Source: Paludibacter sp.
Lineage (GTDB): Bacteria > Bacteroidota > Bacteroidia > Bacteroidales > Paludibacteraceae
Direction: 5' to 3'
Length of the DNA stretch: 64,000 bases
NCBI GenBank assembly: GCA_019163375.1
Contig: JAFLKK010000007.1
Span: 531,813-595,812, forward strand
The stretch's first letter is position 1. The number at the start of each line of letters is the position of its first letter. The translations under genes and the position numbers were made by a program. The notes beneath the pieces were generated by a model. The model was not told the DNA's origin. It was given only the letters and a program-made list of their open reading frames with translations, and made no database searches. Below, piece by piece: positions 8,107 to 17,092 of the stretch.

Positions 8107-8919
8107 TTAGTGGGTTCTTTGAGCAATCCATTTTAGCAATAAAGGAAATGCCGGTTCGGTCATATTATGACCATAACCATCCAATTCATAGAGTGTCGTT
8201 TCTTTGTGTCCCACTACTTTCATCATGCGCATCAAATAAGCGTTTTCTTCGTACCTTCCCAGCATTTCCATCTCCCTGTCGCCGGTAATCAAGAGCATTG
8301 GCGATGCATCATTCCGAACATGAAACAGCGGAGCATACGCATCAACAACCGGTTGGGTATCGGCAATACCACGTTCTTTCCGAATGGTAAAATGCGTGAT
8401 GGTTTGAGCACTGAAGGGTATTAAACCTGCAATGCGGTTTGCATCGATACGATAGGCATTCAACCACTTTTTATCAAGACCAATCATACAGGTCAGGTAG
8501 CCCCCGGCCGAGTGACCCGACACAAAAATACGACTGGGATCACCATTGTACTTTTTGATGTTGTTGAACACCCAGGCAACTGCTGCTGCCGCATCTTCGA
8601 TGTAAGCCGGACAAACTACCTGCGGACTCAGGCGATAGCTTACTCCCACCACACAAAGGCCTTTTTTCTTCAAAGCTTCCGGAATTTCCTTAGTGCCACC
8701 GGTAAGTCCGCCACCGTGAAACCACACCACCGTTGTGAAGTTCTGTACATTGCGCGGATAATAAATATCCAGAACACAGTCTTTGCTCAACGATGCTTTA
8801 GAACGACCAACAGAATCGGTATAATAAGGAATATTTTGCAACGTGATATATTCATCTTTTTGTGCAAAGACAGTATGCCACATCATAAATAAGAGGCTTA
8901 TCAGTAGAAGCTTTTTCAT
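8107..8919 (-). CDS. Secreted alpha/beta-hydrolase esterase (lipase/carboxylesterase type)
   Basis: A 270-residue exported esterase with a signal peptide of about 19 residues ending VFA-QKD. The oxyanion-hole motif VWFHGGGL, nucleophile elbow GHSAGG (Ser about 136) and C-terminal catalytic His (GYGHNMTEP) are intact, as in the BD-FAE/hormone-sensitive-lipase-like esterases that remove acetyl or feruloyl groups from polysaccharides. It is the last gene of PUL1, 7 bp downstream of the GH5 gene, so co-transcription is likely and the substrate is probably an ester decoration of the PUL1 glycan. The reading frame continues in frame beyond the TAA into the 21-bp array, for about 110 codons. Confidence 0.88.
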   Translation of the reverse strand: MKKLLLISLLFMMWHTVFAQKDEYITLQNIPYYTDSVGRSKASLSKDCVLDIYYPRNVQNFTTVVWFHGGGLTGGTKEIPEALKKKGLCVVGVSYRLSPQVVCPAYIEDAAAAVAWVFNNIKKYNGDPSRIFVSGHSAGGYLTCMIGLDKKWLNAYRIDANRIAGLIPFSAQTITHFTIRKERGIADTQPVVDAYAPLFHVRNDASPMLLITGDREMEMLGRYEENAYLMRMMKVVGHKETTLYELDGYGHNMTEPAFPLLLKWIAQRTH

Positions 8920-8926
8920 TGAAATA

Positions 8927-10678
8927 TTATTTTATAGTTGAAAAACTCAGAGCGTTTATTTTCATACCCCCTTTGTCAATCATCAATTTGAAAGTATGTT
9001 TCCCTTTATCCAAAATGACCTTGCCAACAGAAACTGATTTCCATTGAGGCGCATTTTCTGCGGGGATAGAGATCGTGTTCGCTGCTATCTTATTGTCGAA
9101 AACAAGATGCAGACCTGAGGCCTGAGTTGACGGCAAGATACGCAATTGAATAGCATAATTGCTTTTTTTCTTCACATCCAACGTAAATTTCATCCATTCA
9201 CCATCTTCAGTCGACGAAACACTGTATTTGCAGGCACGATCGGTCGAATCGGTATTCATTTCAATGTCAACACCATCGTTACGATAGACACCACTTTTGT
9301 TACCTCCCGAAAGACCGGCCTTTCCATCAACCCGTTCGCTTTCCTTGTCGTAATACGCCTGACCCGATGCGCCCAAATCGAAATGAACAGCAAAGATACG
9401 TCCAGGAACCAAATTAGCGCCATACGCTTTGGTAGTACTGTCGTTTATTTGACGGAACATCGCATCAATCACTTCTTTGCGATAAACACAGTTTTGAGCT
9501 TTCAGGTTCTCTGTCAACTGCGATAGTACCTTGATAGAAAATTCTTTGGTTGGTTTTTCACCACCATTCCCCCAATAATTCAAGAGAGCTTCGTAGCCTT
9601 GGGGAGCTTGTACAGTTAGCGGATTGTTGATGCCCGTTATTTTCTTTAACGGCCACCACGACCATCCAATGCCATTGCTCTCAACCAGTGCTATACAATC
9701 GCGAAACCATTTATTGGAGTTCTCGCCACTCTCGCCCAACCAAAGCGGCATATTGAATTTATCGCGCAGTTTCAAAATTCCATCGAGACTCCCCTTTTCG
9801 TTCGAGTTCCAGTACTTATGAAAACTCAACACCATATTATTGTCGGACGGTCCTTCAAAACCATTGTAATTATTGCCCCAACCATTTCCTTCGATGATAA
9901 CGATGTGTTTGCTATCCACCTCGCGAATCGCCTTCGTGATGTCCACGTATAATTTCCACAAGTCTTTATTTTGTTGATCTTCAACACCATTTTTATGCTT
10001 TCCTTCAAATGTCCAGTTAGGCTCGTTCAATACATCATAAGCCCCGATAAACGGTTCATTGGCATAATGTTCGGCTATTTTACGCCAAAAAGCAATGATC
10101 TTTTGTTTGTTTTGCTCGCTTTCCCAAAGCGATGGTTTAGTGTCATCCCTATCCGAGATATTCGTGTCATTCCCTTGTCCGCCGGGTGCAGCATGCAAAT
10201 CAAGTATCAGGTACATATTGTTGGCTTTGCACCAACTCAATAAACTATCGGTCATAGCAAACCCTTTTTGCAACCAGGTATTGGTAGCCGGATTGGGTTC
10301 TTTTTCACTGGGTAACGTGTAGAGGTTGTAATGCATCGGCAACCGAATGCTGTTGAATCCCCATTTAGCCATTGAATCAACATCGGCTTTAGTCATTTGA
10401 TTTTTCAACCATTGATCATAGAAATGCTCACATTCTTCGTCGCCAATTAAATCGGCGATACGTGCTTTTATGGAGTGTTGCGTTCCAGTGCCGGGCATAC
10501 GTAGCATATATCCTTCCTGTAGCATCCAACCACCCAGTCCCATACCGCGAAGTATGATTTCCTTTCCTTTTGAATCTACAATTTTAGAACCGTCAGTCTT
10601 TAGATAACCCTCGGCAGATAGCGTTCCTTTGCCAAGTACAATGAGGCAAATAAGCAATAGCAACTGTTTTGTTTTCAT
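8927..10678 (-). CDS. GH5 family glycoside hydrolase with C-terminal carbohydrate-binding-like domain
   Basis: Secreted 583-residue enzyme with a signal peptide ending GTLSA. The GH5 (beta/alpha)8 barrel spans about 25-385, with the acid/base Glu in DVLNEPNW (about 219), the nucleophile Glu in LGESGEN (about 315), and the N-terminal RGMGLGGWM and FNSIRLPMHY motifs typical of endo-beta-glucanase/exo-glucosidase subfamilies. A roughly 150-residue beta-sandwich follows (about 430-583; VHFDLGASGQAYYD through DKGKHTFKLMID), resembling CBM6/CBM35-like modules. Likely a beta-glucan- or beta-mannan-type endohydrolase acting on the PUL1 backbone; the exact linkage cannot be read from sequence. It lies between the DUF2264 gene and the terminal esterase, in the same operon. 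Confidence 0.9.
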   Translation of the reverse strand: MKTKQLLLLICLIVLGKGTLSAEGYLKTDGSKIVDSKGKEIILRGMGLGGWMLQEGYMLRMPGTGTQHSIKARIADLIGDEECEHFYDQWLKNQMTKADVDSMAKWGFNSIRLPMHYNLYTLPSEKEPNPATNTWLQKGFAMTDSLLSWCKANNMYLILDLHAAPGGQGNDTNISDRDDTKPSLWESEQNKQKIIAFWRKIAEHYANEPFIGAYDVLNEPNWTFEGKHKNGVEDQQNKDLWKLYVDITKAIREVDSKHIVIIEGNGWGNNYNGFEGPSDNNMVLSFHKYWNSNEKGSLDGILKLRDKFNMPLWLGESGENSNKWFRDCIALVESNGIGWSWWPLKKITGINNPLTVQAPQGYEALLNYWGNGGEKPTKEFSIKVLSQLTENLKAQNCVYRKEVIDAMFRQINDSTTKAYGANLVPGRIFAVHFDLGASGQAYYDKESERVDGKAGLSGGNKSGVYRNDGVDIEMNTDSTDRACKYSVSSTEDGEWMKFTLDVKKKSNYAIQLRILPSTQASGLHLVFDNKIAANTISIPAENAPQWKSVSVGKVILDKGKHTFKLMIDKGGMKINALSFSTIK

Positions 10679-10735
10679 GTGTTTAGTGTGATTTTATATA
10701 CTTAATTCGGGTAAATATTATTTCAATACTTCAAC

Positions 10736-12784
10736 TTAATGATAGTCAATAATCTTTGTTGTATTATCGGTAAATGTAATTGTCAGTTTATCTGCCCTTG
10801 AAGAATCCAGCTTTTTCACCGGCATTAATTCTGTGGCAGTCCATTTCTCTCCGGATTTTTTCCAAAGCATGAGCGTGATGTACAGATTATCTTTTTTTGA
10901 ATCGGTAACAAACTGATCGATAACATTGATGACAGTGCTCTCGTCGGCAGCTGGATGTGAACCCCGCGAATGTACAAATTGCATTCCGTCCCAACCCTTC
11001 ATGTTCACCATAGCCAACTGGTAGACACCGTTATCTATGATTTTTACGTCGTATCCATTCACCTTACGAGTTTCTTCTTTGACTGGAGTTTGAAGTTTTG
11101 GCAAGGCATAATGCCCTAACCGAAGTTCAACCCTATCCGTACTGAGATTTTTATCCACTCTCATAATACCATTGGGAAGAGGAATATCAGCTAATTTGAG
11201 CCTGACTTGTTGGTTCGTTTCAAACACGGCATCGCGATAGTACACCCCATTTTCGAACTTGCGGAACGTAAACATTCGCAGTGGTTCCCATTGGTTTGTA
11301 TTGTTTTTCATCACATAGTTCATGGCCACATCTCCTTCTTTTCCATCCGTTTGCCACGGAAAAGCACTGTTGTAGGACAAGCGGTTATAGTTTTCGTTCC
11401 CACGATAGTTCTCGGTAGCAGTACCCTGCGGTGAATTGCACCAGGCCCTGATTTCAGCAGCTCCAATGTTGGGGTAATCAGTAATTAGAATATTTGACCC
11501 TTTCAGGTATTTATTGTTAACCGTGTTTTTCTTCAATTCCGTATTCCAGGCACCTTCATTCTCTGTTGCCTGCCAAAATGGATTATCCTCCGGAACCAAC
11601 AAGCCGAGAAAGGCCTTACCACACCAGAAAACACTACCACGGCAACTATAAGCCTGAACTGCTGTTTCGAACGGTCCGTAAAAACCCAATGTGGGTACAT
11701 TATCTTTCAAAAGTGATGGATTCTGGAGAAACTGTAACAGTCCTCCGGAAGCAATCCGGCGCATCCAACCATAATTCGTTTCGGGAGCACGCTCCAAACC
11801 CATTAGCGGAAAAGGTACCACCGCACCAAAACGGTACGAAATACTGCGTCCCCACATAATAAGTTCCCCCTTGCGGCTAAACATATACGGATAGCTATCT
11901 TTCACTGCTTTAAAATTATCGGCCAGTTGTTTAGCAATTTCCGGATAATTCTTTTTACCGTAGAAGTCCGACCACAACATGCCATACATCTGAAATGCCC
12001 ACATGCTGTAATAATCGTAAGACGGATTATCGTTGTACCATCCTTCGCCCCGATAATGCTGAAGTGTTTTTTGCAAATAGTCTGTCAGCAATGCATCATT
12101 TATAGTGTATCCACAGTTTTTGAAATAACTGAGGATAAAGATATTGAAAAACTTCCAGTTATTGGGATGAGTAGGACCATCTCCATAACTAAGCATGGTG
12201 ACTGCTAATGCATCTTTTTGAACTTGCGAAAGCGGTTTCCACAATAAATCGGGGATAATAAACATCGAAATAGAAAGTGCACCAAACTCTACCAAATTCT
12301 GGTGAGGTCCGGTATTCTTATCACGTAGTTTTATAAAACTTTCGCTCTGCGGGTCGACCAAGAGACTAATTTGATGACGATAATAATCGGCTACTTTTAT
12401 GCCGTTGATGGTCAGATTCGGATCTTCTTTCAGCAGCGGTGCAGCAATGAACAGTGTACGACAAAGTCCTTCCAGTTTCTCAGTTGGAACCTGTTCCGGA
12501 GTGCGAGGATAGCTTTTACCCTCCTGCTTCGGAAACTTCATCGGATCATCAAGGGTATGAATATAACTGAAAGCTCCTTTCAGCAGATACAACGCTGCAT
12601 CTTTCCAATGTTGGCGGGTCATTCCCGTATATGGACTTAGTATATAATCAGGTTTCTCAACCTGAAAGATGTTTTGAGATGTTTGTAATTCTGTCAAATT
12701 ATCCTTCCCGGTGACCGCCGCGAGAAGCGGTTGTAATACGAAGGATAAAAAACAGACGAAAAGAAAAGTTATTTTTCTTATCAT
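10736..12784 (-). CDS. DUF2264 protein (GH154-type putative beta-glucuronidase), copy 1
   Basis: Exported 682-residue protein with signal peptide (LQPLLAA). The whole length matches the DUF2264 family: MTRQHWKDAALYLLKGAF, the EKLEGLCRTLFIAAPLL block, PHQNLVEFGALSISM, and YDYYSMWAFQMYG form an alpha/alpha-toroid-like N-terminal half, followed by a beta-rich C-terminus. To my recollection, this family includes CAZy GH154, which contains a beta-glucuronidase from a Bacteroides arabinogalactan locus. That would fit the neighbouring GH88 and lyase genes, all acting on glucuronic acid. A close paralogue lies at 52642-54684 in PUL2. It sits 58 bp from the GH5 gene and 70 bp from the GH88 gene. Confidence 0.87.
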   Translation of the reverse strand: MIRKITFLFVCFLSFVLQPLLAAVTGKDNLTELQTSQNIFQVEKPDYILSPYTGMTRQHWKDAALYLLKGAFSYIHTLDDPMKFPKQEGKSYPRTPEQVPTEKLEGLCRTLFIAAPLLKEDPNLTINGIKVADYYRHQISLLVDPQSESFIKLRDKNTGPHQNLVEFGALSISMFIIPDLLWKPLSQVQKDALAVTMLSYGDGPTHPNNWKFFNIFILSYFKNCGYTINDALLTDYLQKTLQHYRGEGWYNDNPSYDYYSMWAFQMYGMLWSDFYGKKNYPEIAKQLADNFKAVKDSYPYMFSRKGELIMWGRSISYRFGAVVPFPLMGLERAPETNYGWMRRIASGGLLQFLQNPSLLKDNVPTLGFYGPFETAVQAYSCRGSVFWCGKAFLGLLVPEDNPFWQATENEGAWNTELKKNTVNNKYLKGSNILITDYPNIGAAEIRAWCNSPQGTATENYRGNENYNRLSYNSAFPWQTDGKEGDVAMNYVMKNNTNQWEPLRMFTFRKFENGVYYRDAVFETNQQVRLKLADIPLPNGIMRVDKNLSTDRVELRLGHYALPKLQTPVKEETRKVNGYDVKIIDNGVYQLAMVNMKGWDGMQFVHSRGSHPAADESTVINVIDQFVTDSKKDNLYITLMLWKKSGEKWTATELMPVKKLDSSRADKLTITFTDNTTKIIDYH

Positions 12785-12853
12785 GGTATTAGAATTTTAA
12801 TTCCACCAAGTTGTGGAATAATGGTTATTTTCAAGGTTGAAAAAAACGGAAAA

Positions 12854-14035
12854 TTATTTTTGAGTAAAGAAACGATTGTACCGCAACAAAGCCTCCAGGT
12901 AATAATAATCGGCATATACCAGCGGTGTGTTTATCTCCGATTTAGCCGGCTTATGCCCCACCGAATGTTTGAGAATAAAATAATTATTCTTGCCCAACTG
13001 TGCTTTATATTCGGGCGACGAAAGACTCTTCAGAATTTGCTCGGCAAAGGAAAAATACTTTTTCTTGTTTTCCGGACTATAATTACACAACTCCAAAAGT
13101 GCAGATGCATAAATTGCTCCGGCTGATGCATCCCGCTCTTCATTCGGAATATTGGGCGCATTAAAATCCCAATAAGGGATTTTGTCTTTTGGCAAATTAG
13201 GGTGATTCATTATAAAACCGGCGATACCCTCAGCTTGTCTCAGGTATTTCGGATCTTTGGTCTCGCGATACATCATGGTGTAACCATACAATGCCCAACC
13301 CTGTCCTCTGGCCCAGGCCGAACTATCATTAGCTCCCTGAACTGTACGCTTACTGTACACTTTCTCTCCTTCTTCGTAACCAACCAAATGATAGCTGCTA
13401 AAGTCAGGCCGAAAATGATTTTTCAACGTATTGTCGGCATGCTTTATGGCAATGTTATATAAGCTAGTATCATTCGAGTTTTTTGCCGCCCAAAGAAGAA
13501 ATTCCAGGTTCATCATGTTATCAATAATTACTGGGTATTTACAATCCTGAAATTGATTCCACGATTTTATAACACCATAAGCAGGATTAAAACGCGTAGC
13601 CAGTGATTTTGCACCGGTAAGCATAGGTTCAATATATTCCTTATTTTTGGTTAGTCGATAACCATTTCCAAAAGTGCAATACAGGATAAAGCCCAAATCG
13701 TGCGTTCCTTTGTTGTATTTCTCTTTTTCTACTGCCTTTGTCCAGATGTTTGCTGCATTTTTCCATTTATTATCGCCGGTAAATTCATAAATATACCACA
13801 ACGAACCTCCGAAAAAACCACTACACCACCAACCGGAGACGCGGTTATCGGGCGACCCATCGGGCTTGGTCGACTGCGGAAACTTAGTAACGTCAGGGTG
13901 CGACAATAACATGCCTTCGTACTGTTTAGCAGCAAAAGCAAATTCCTTTTTTACATCAACAACCGGCTTCTTTTGCGAAAATCCAACTTTGAACACCAGT
14001 AACAAACAAAATACGAGAATGAATTTCAATTTCAT
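12854..14035 (-). CDS. GH88 unsaturated glucuronyl hydrolase
   Basis: Exported 393-residue enzyme (signal peptide ending VGFSQ). The GH88 (alpha/alpha)6 barrel has the two conserved catalytic Asp residues in THDLGF (about 112) and IDNMMNLE (about 171), plus DSSAWARGQGWALYGYT, a family hallmark. GH88 enzymes hydrate the 4,5-unsaturated uronic acid left at the non-reducing end by polysaccharide lyases. That matches the lyase gene immediately upstream (34 bp away) and suggests the pair works in series in the periplasm. The neighbouring GH105 enzyme class is less likely because of the THDLGF and QGWALYG signatures. Confidence 0.92.
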   Translation of the reverse strand: MKLKFILVFCLLLVFKVGFSQKKPVVDVKKEFAFAAKQYEGMLLSHPDVTKFPQSTKPDGSPDNRVSGWWCSGFFGGSLWYIYEFTGDNKWKNAANIWTKAVEKEKYNKGTHDLGFILYCTFGNGYRLTKNKEYIEPMLTGAKSLATRFNPAYGVIKSWNQFQDCKYPVIIDNMMNLEFLLWAAKNSNDTSLYNIAIKHADNTLKNHFRPDFSSYHLVGYEEGEKVYSKRTVQGANDSSAWARGQGWALYGYTMMYRETKDPKYLRQAEGIAGFIMNHPNLPKDKIPYWDFNAPNIPNEERDASAGAIYASALLELCNYSPENKKKYFSFAEQILKSLSSPEYKAQLGKNNYFILKHSVGHKPAKSEINTPLVYADYYYLEALLRYNRFFTQK

Positions 14036-14068
14036 AGAGAGTTATTTTATGATTAAAAATACAATTTA

Positions 14069-15262
14069 TCAGAGGCTATACAACAACCAACAAATATCAT
14101 CCGGACTATTTTTATCCAATTTCACCCGCAGGGCTTCGTATTGCGGATTTCCACTGATAGATGAGAGTTTGCGAAGCTCTTCGCCAATCTGCACTTCCAC
14201 TACATCCCAATCGTGTATTTGTTGCCATTTCCACTCTGACTTTTTTCCAACATAGTTCGTCAGAAAATTAAGTCCGTTTACAATGCTCCGTCCATCGGAG
14301 GAAACCTCCTTCAATAAGTCAACGCCCTGATGTTTGGCAATAGCTGCCATATCTATCATGTGAGTAATATTGTACCACGAATAATGAAACGCAAGCGTGC
14401 GGGTTAATTCCTCAGGTTGCGAACCATCTGGCGTAATTTGAACAAAGATACGTTGTTGCGCGAAATTATGTATCTTTTCGAGTGCAATTTCTGGTCGACC
14501 TGAAAACAGTGCGCAAGCTGACAGTTGAACTTCATAAGCTGTGCCGTGATTATTTTTTGCCACAGCTTCATCTCTTCCGTTTTTACTTTCGAGCAGCCAG
14601 GTGGTAAAATCCGAAAACCATTTTTTCAAGCCTGCATATTGCGTTTTCGACAGCTCGCCCGAAGCATTTAATACGGTAATGGCATCCGTCAACGACACAA
14701 AATTATAAGTATCAATAATTCCATATCCACGACCGGTACTTCTGCCAGGAACGTGCTGTGCAAAATCCAGATTTGGATTCATGCGCGTAGCCGGATTCAG
14801 AAACCAGGTATCCAAAAGCTCCGCAGCACGGCGACTGTACTTTTTATCTCCCGAAAAATAGCCGGCCAGCGTCATGCTAACCACGCCATCAATCATAGCC
14901 GTTTTGGGCTCTGCATCGTATTGTTTTAGTTCCGGATTACGTTGACCATCCTTGTTGATGTACGGTAACCCATCTTTGCTATCCGGATTTGGCCAAAAAT
15001 AAATAGCCAGACTCATATAATCGTGCTTATTTCCACTGGCCGGAGCCTTTACTTTATCCATCACCGTGGCATAATGAGCCACAAGAGCTGATTCTGCCTT
15101 TTTAATCAGCGCATCATAAGCCGGTTGATATTGAGGTAAATGAATAGATTTCTTTACTTTACCGAGCTTTTGGCTATCCCATAAATTTGTAGCAAGAGGG
15201 AGTGATACTGCTTGTAGTACTGAGACAAAAAGCAACAAAAAAAGGACATGTATTTTTTTCAT
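14069..15262 (-). CDS. Alginate-lyase-fold polysaccharide lyase (PL38-like, uronate/glucuronan lyase)
   Basis: Exported 397-residue protein with an N-terminal signal peptide. The DYMSLAIYFWPNPDSKDG, DGQRNPE and KNNHGTAYEVQ motifs, plus FHYSWYN, identify the alginate_lyase (PF05426) alpha/alpha-toroid family. The layout agrees best with PL38, whose characterised members cleave glucuronan or mannuronan. The Asn-His of NNHG and the Tyr of HYSWYN are the probable neutraliser and catalytic base/acid. It would generate unsaturated uronates for the downstream GH88. This gene is the strongest clue that the PUL1 substrate has a beta-linked uronic acid backbone or long uronate side chains. The family assignment is firm; the exact substrate is inferred. 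Confidence 0.88.
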   Translation of the reverse strand: MKKIHVLFLLLFVSVLQAVSLPLATNLWDSQKLGKVKKSIHLPQYQPAYDALIKKAESALVAHYATVMDKVKAPASGNKHDYMSLAIYFWPNPDSKDGLPYINKDGQRNPELKQYDAEPKTAMIDGVVSMTLAGYFSGDKKYSRRAAELLDTWFLNPATRMNPNLDFAQHVPGRSTGRGYGIIDTYNFVSLTDAITVLNASGELSKTQYAGLKKWFSDFTTWLLESKNGRDEAVAKNNHGTAYEVQLSACALFSGRPEIALEKIHNFAQQRIFVQITPDGSQPEELTRTLAFHYSWYNITHMIDMAAIAKHQGVDLLKEVSSDGRSIVNGLNFLTNYVGKKSEWKWQQIHDWDVVEVQIGEELRKLSSISGNPQYEALRVKLDKNSPDDICWLLYSL

Positions 15263-15291
15263 TTTATATTATTACAAACAAGTTAAGAGAA

Positions 15292-16197
15292 CTATCTCAT
15301 TTTATTCAATCTAAGCCATTTTATTACCATTGGCAACCAATAATCATTCTCCATTTTATTGTGCAGCGCAAAAGCATGACCTCCCTTTTGATAAATAAGC
15401 ATTTTGGAAGCTATCTTAAAGTGGGTAAGTGCATCATAATAAGCAATACTATTACCAACCAAAGCTATACTATCGTCAGAAGCATGAATAATATAAGCAG
15501 GTGGTGTGGTAGCTAATATATTTTTCTCTGCCGAGAACCAAAGCTTCTGTTTATCAGAAGGATGATTGCCCAAAAGATTTAAGCGCGTTTTGGAGCTTTT
15601 TGAAGTCAGCGTATCGGTAAAGCTGATAACCGAATAAGCCAGTATCGTAAAGTCGGGTCGTAAGCTTATGCCCTTTGCATCAATCAGTGGCGACGCAAAA
15701 TGAGTAGCTGCCATTGCTGCCAAATGACCACCAGCCGAGAAGCCCATCAAGCCTGTTTTTGACCTGTCGATGTTCCACTCACGGGCATGAAGCCGTGTTT
15801 GGTAAATGGCTTGCTGCACATCCTGCAACGGAATATTGGAGAAATCGGCTATGCAATTGTTGCCGGCTGTTCTGTATTTGAGTACTATACCCACAATGCC
15901 GTTCTTTGCCAGTTCTTTTGCTGCCCCAATACCACCATCACCAATTGACAGATGCGAATAACCGCCGCCCGGACAGACAATCACTGCCGCCTGATCAGGT
16001 ACCGGATTATTGGGGAAAAATAAAGTGAGCGTGGGATGCGTTACATTTCTGACATCCGATTTGTTCTCAGACCAGACTTCCATATCGGTTTTACAATCAG
16101 AACCCGGAATGCTGTCGGGGTATAAAGATATAACTTGCTGTGCTTTTACGAACAGCAAGTTTACTATCAGCAAACAAGAAAAAGCAATTATTCTCAT
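15292..16197 (-). CDS. Acetyl-xylan-esterase-like alpha/beta hydrolase
   Basis: Exported 301-residue esterase (signal peptide ending LFVKA-QQ). The oxyanion motif is CPGGGYSHLS, the nucleophile elbow GFSAGGHLA (Ser about 153), Asp lies in HASDDSIAL, and His in KGGHAFAL, a complete catalytic triad. Closest in layout to the AXE1/BD-FAE-like esterases common in xylan and pectin PULs. It would strip O-acetyl groups so that the lyase and GH enzymes can act. The gaps of 29 bp to the lyase gene and 12 bp to the SGNH gene indicate one operon. Confidence 0.9.
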   Translation of the reverse strand: MRIIAFSCLLIVNLLFVKAQQVISLYPDSIPGSDCKTDMEVWSENKSDVRNVTHPTLTLFFPNNPVPDQAAVIVCPGGGYSHLSIGDGGIGAAKELAKNGIVGIVLKYRTAGNNCIADFSNIPLQDVQQAIYQTRLHAREWNIDRSKTGLMGFSAGGHLAAMAATHFASPLIDAKGISLRPDFTILAYSVISFTDTLTSKSSKTRLNLLGNHPSDKQKLWFSAEKNILATTPPAYIIHASDDSIALVGNSIAYYDALTHFKIASKMLIYQKGGHAFALHNKMENDYWLPMVIKWLRLNKMR

Positions 16198-16209
16198 TGA
16201 TTAAAATTA

Positions 16210-16866
16210 TTACTTGATTAAATAAGGCTGAATAGCTTTGGTCCATATTTTATACCCTTTCGGGTTCATGTGCAGCATGTCCGACAAGAATAATTCCGGT
16301 CGCGATTTTTTATCGGCACTGAGCATTAAGCTAAATACATCCACATACTGAATATTTTTCTGATGAAGCAGATAAGTCCGAATCAGCTTATTGGCCTCAA
16401 TGGCTTTGTCCATCACTTTGTCTCGCACCGGACTTGGTTTGATTGAAACGTAGACGATAGGCACCACGGGCATTTGCGCACGAATGGCAGTGATGAGGCG
16501 TTGGGTGCGATTGCAAATTGAATCGGCCGTAGAAGCTTTATCTCCCAGATCATTTTCACCAGCATAAATTACTATTTGGCGAGGGTGATATTGAAACACA
16601 AGTTCATTTAGAGAATACGTTATTTCATTAATCACAGCACCACCAATGCCTCGGTTGATAGCTCTATAACTTGCAAAGGTTCTTTCTACATCATCCCAAC
16701 GGCGAATGGATGAACTCCCCACAAAGATAATCGGATTGGTGGCCGGAGCATAAATTTTCTCATATTTCTTTATGATTTGTATATCTTCCCAATACTTTCC
16801 TTTATCCTGTGCAGGAATCAGTTGATAAAAACATGCAATAAACAGTACAACTATAATTTTTTTCAT
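16210..16866 (-). CDS. SGNH/GDSL-family hydrolase (putative carbohydrate esterase)
   Basis: Exported protein of about 218 residues. SGNH block I is FVGSSSIRRW (Ser about 50), block II Gly is in NRGIGGAV, block III is YAGENDL, and block V is the LHMNPKGY Asp-x-x-His region. GDSL hydrolases of this size in PULs are generally deacetylases. I start at the ATG at 16866 (MKKIIVV), three codons inside the longer frame, which gives a canonical signal peptide (CFYQLIPAQ). It heads the block of esterase, lyase and GH88 genes that follows a terminator-like hairpin, so its transcription depends on read-through or an undetected promoter. Confidence 0.87.
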   Translation of the reverse strand: MKKIIVVLFIACFYQLIPAQDKGKYWEDIQIIKKYEKIYAPATNPIIFVGSSSIRRWDDVERTFASYRAINRGIGGAVINEITYSLNELVFQYHPRQIVIYAGENDLGDKASTADSICNRTQRLITAIRAQMPVVPIVYVSIKPSPVRDKVMDKAIEANKLIRTYLLHQKNIQYVDVFSLMLSADKKSRPELFLSDMLHMNPKGYKIWTKAIQPYLIK

Positions 16867-16904
16867 ATTATTCATTTTTAAATATTTATTCGTAATCTAA
16901 CTAA

Positions 16905-16964
16905 AAAATATTGCGCTGATGTAAAAAGGAAATAAAACTTCCTAACTTCTACATCAGCAGCAAT
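16905..16964 (-). terminator. Terminator-like hairpin inside PUL1 (between GH30 and SGNH genes)
   Basis: On the minus strand a stem pairs ATTGC-GCTGATGTA with its complement, with an inner GGAA/TTCC, and is followed by a T-rich run (ATTTTTTAG). It lies in the 226-bp gap after the GH30 stop. No clear Bacteroidota promoter was found between it and the next gene, so partial read-through is expected. Confidence 0.6.
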
Positions 16965-17092
16965 ACCAACCATCTTAATTAAAAACAACAACATTCTTTT
17001 TTAAACCTAAACTATCCCAACCAAAATCAACTTAAATAAATCATGTGATAAATTCTGTAATCCGGTTACTTGTGAAACGAATCATCTTTTAT

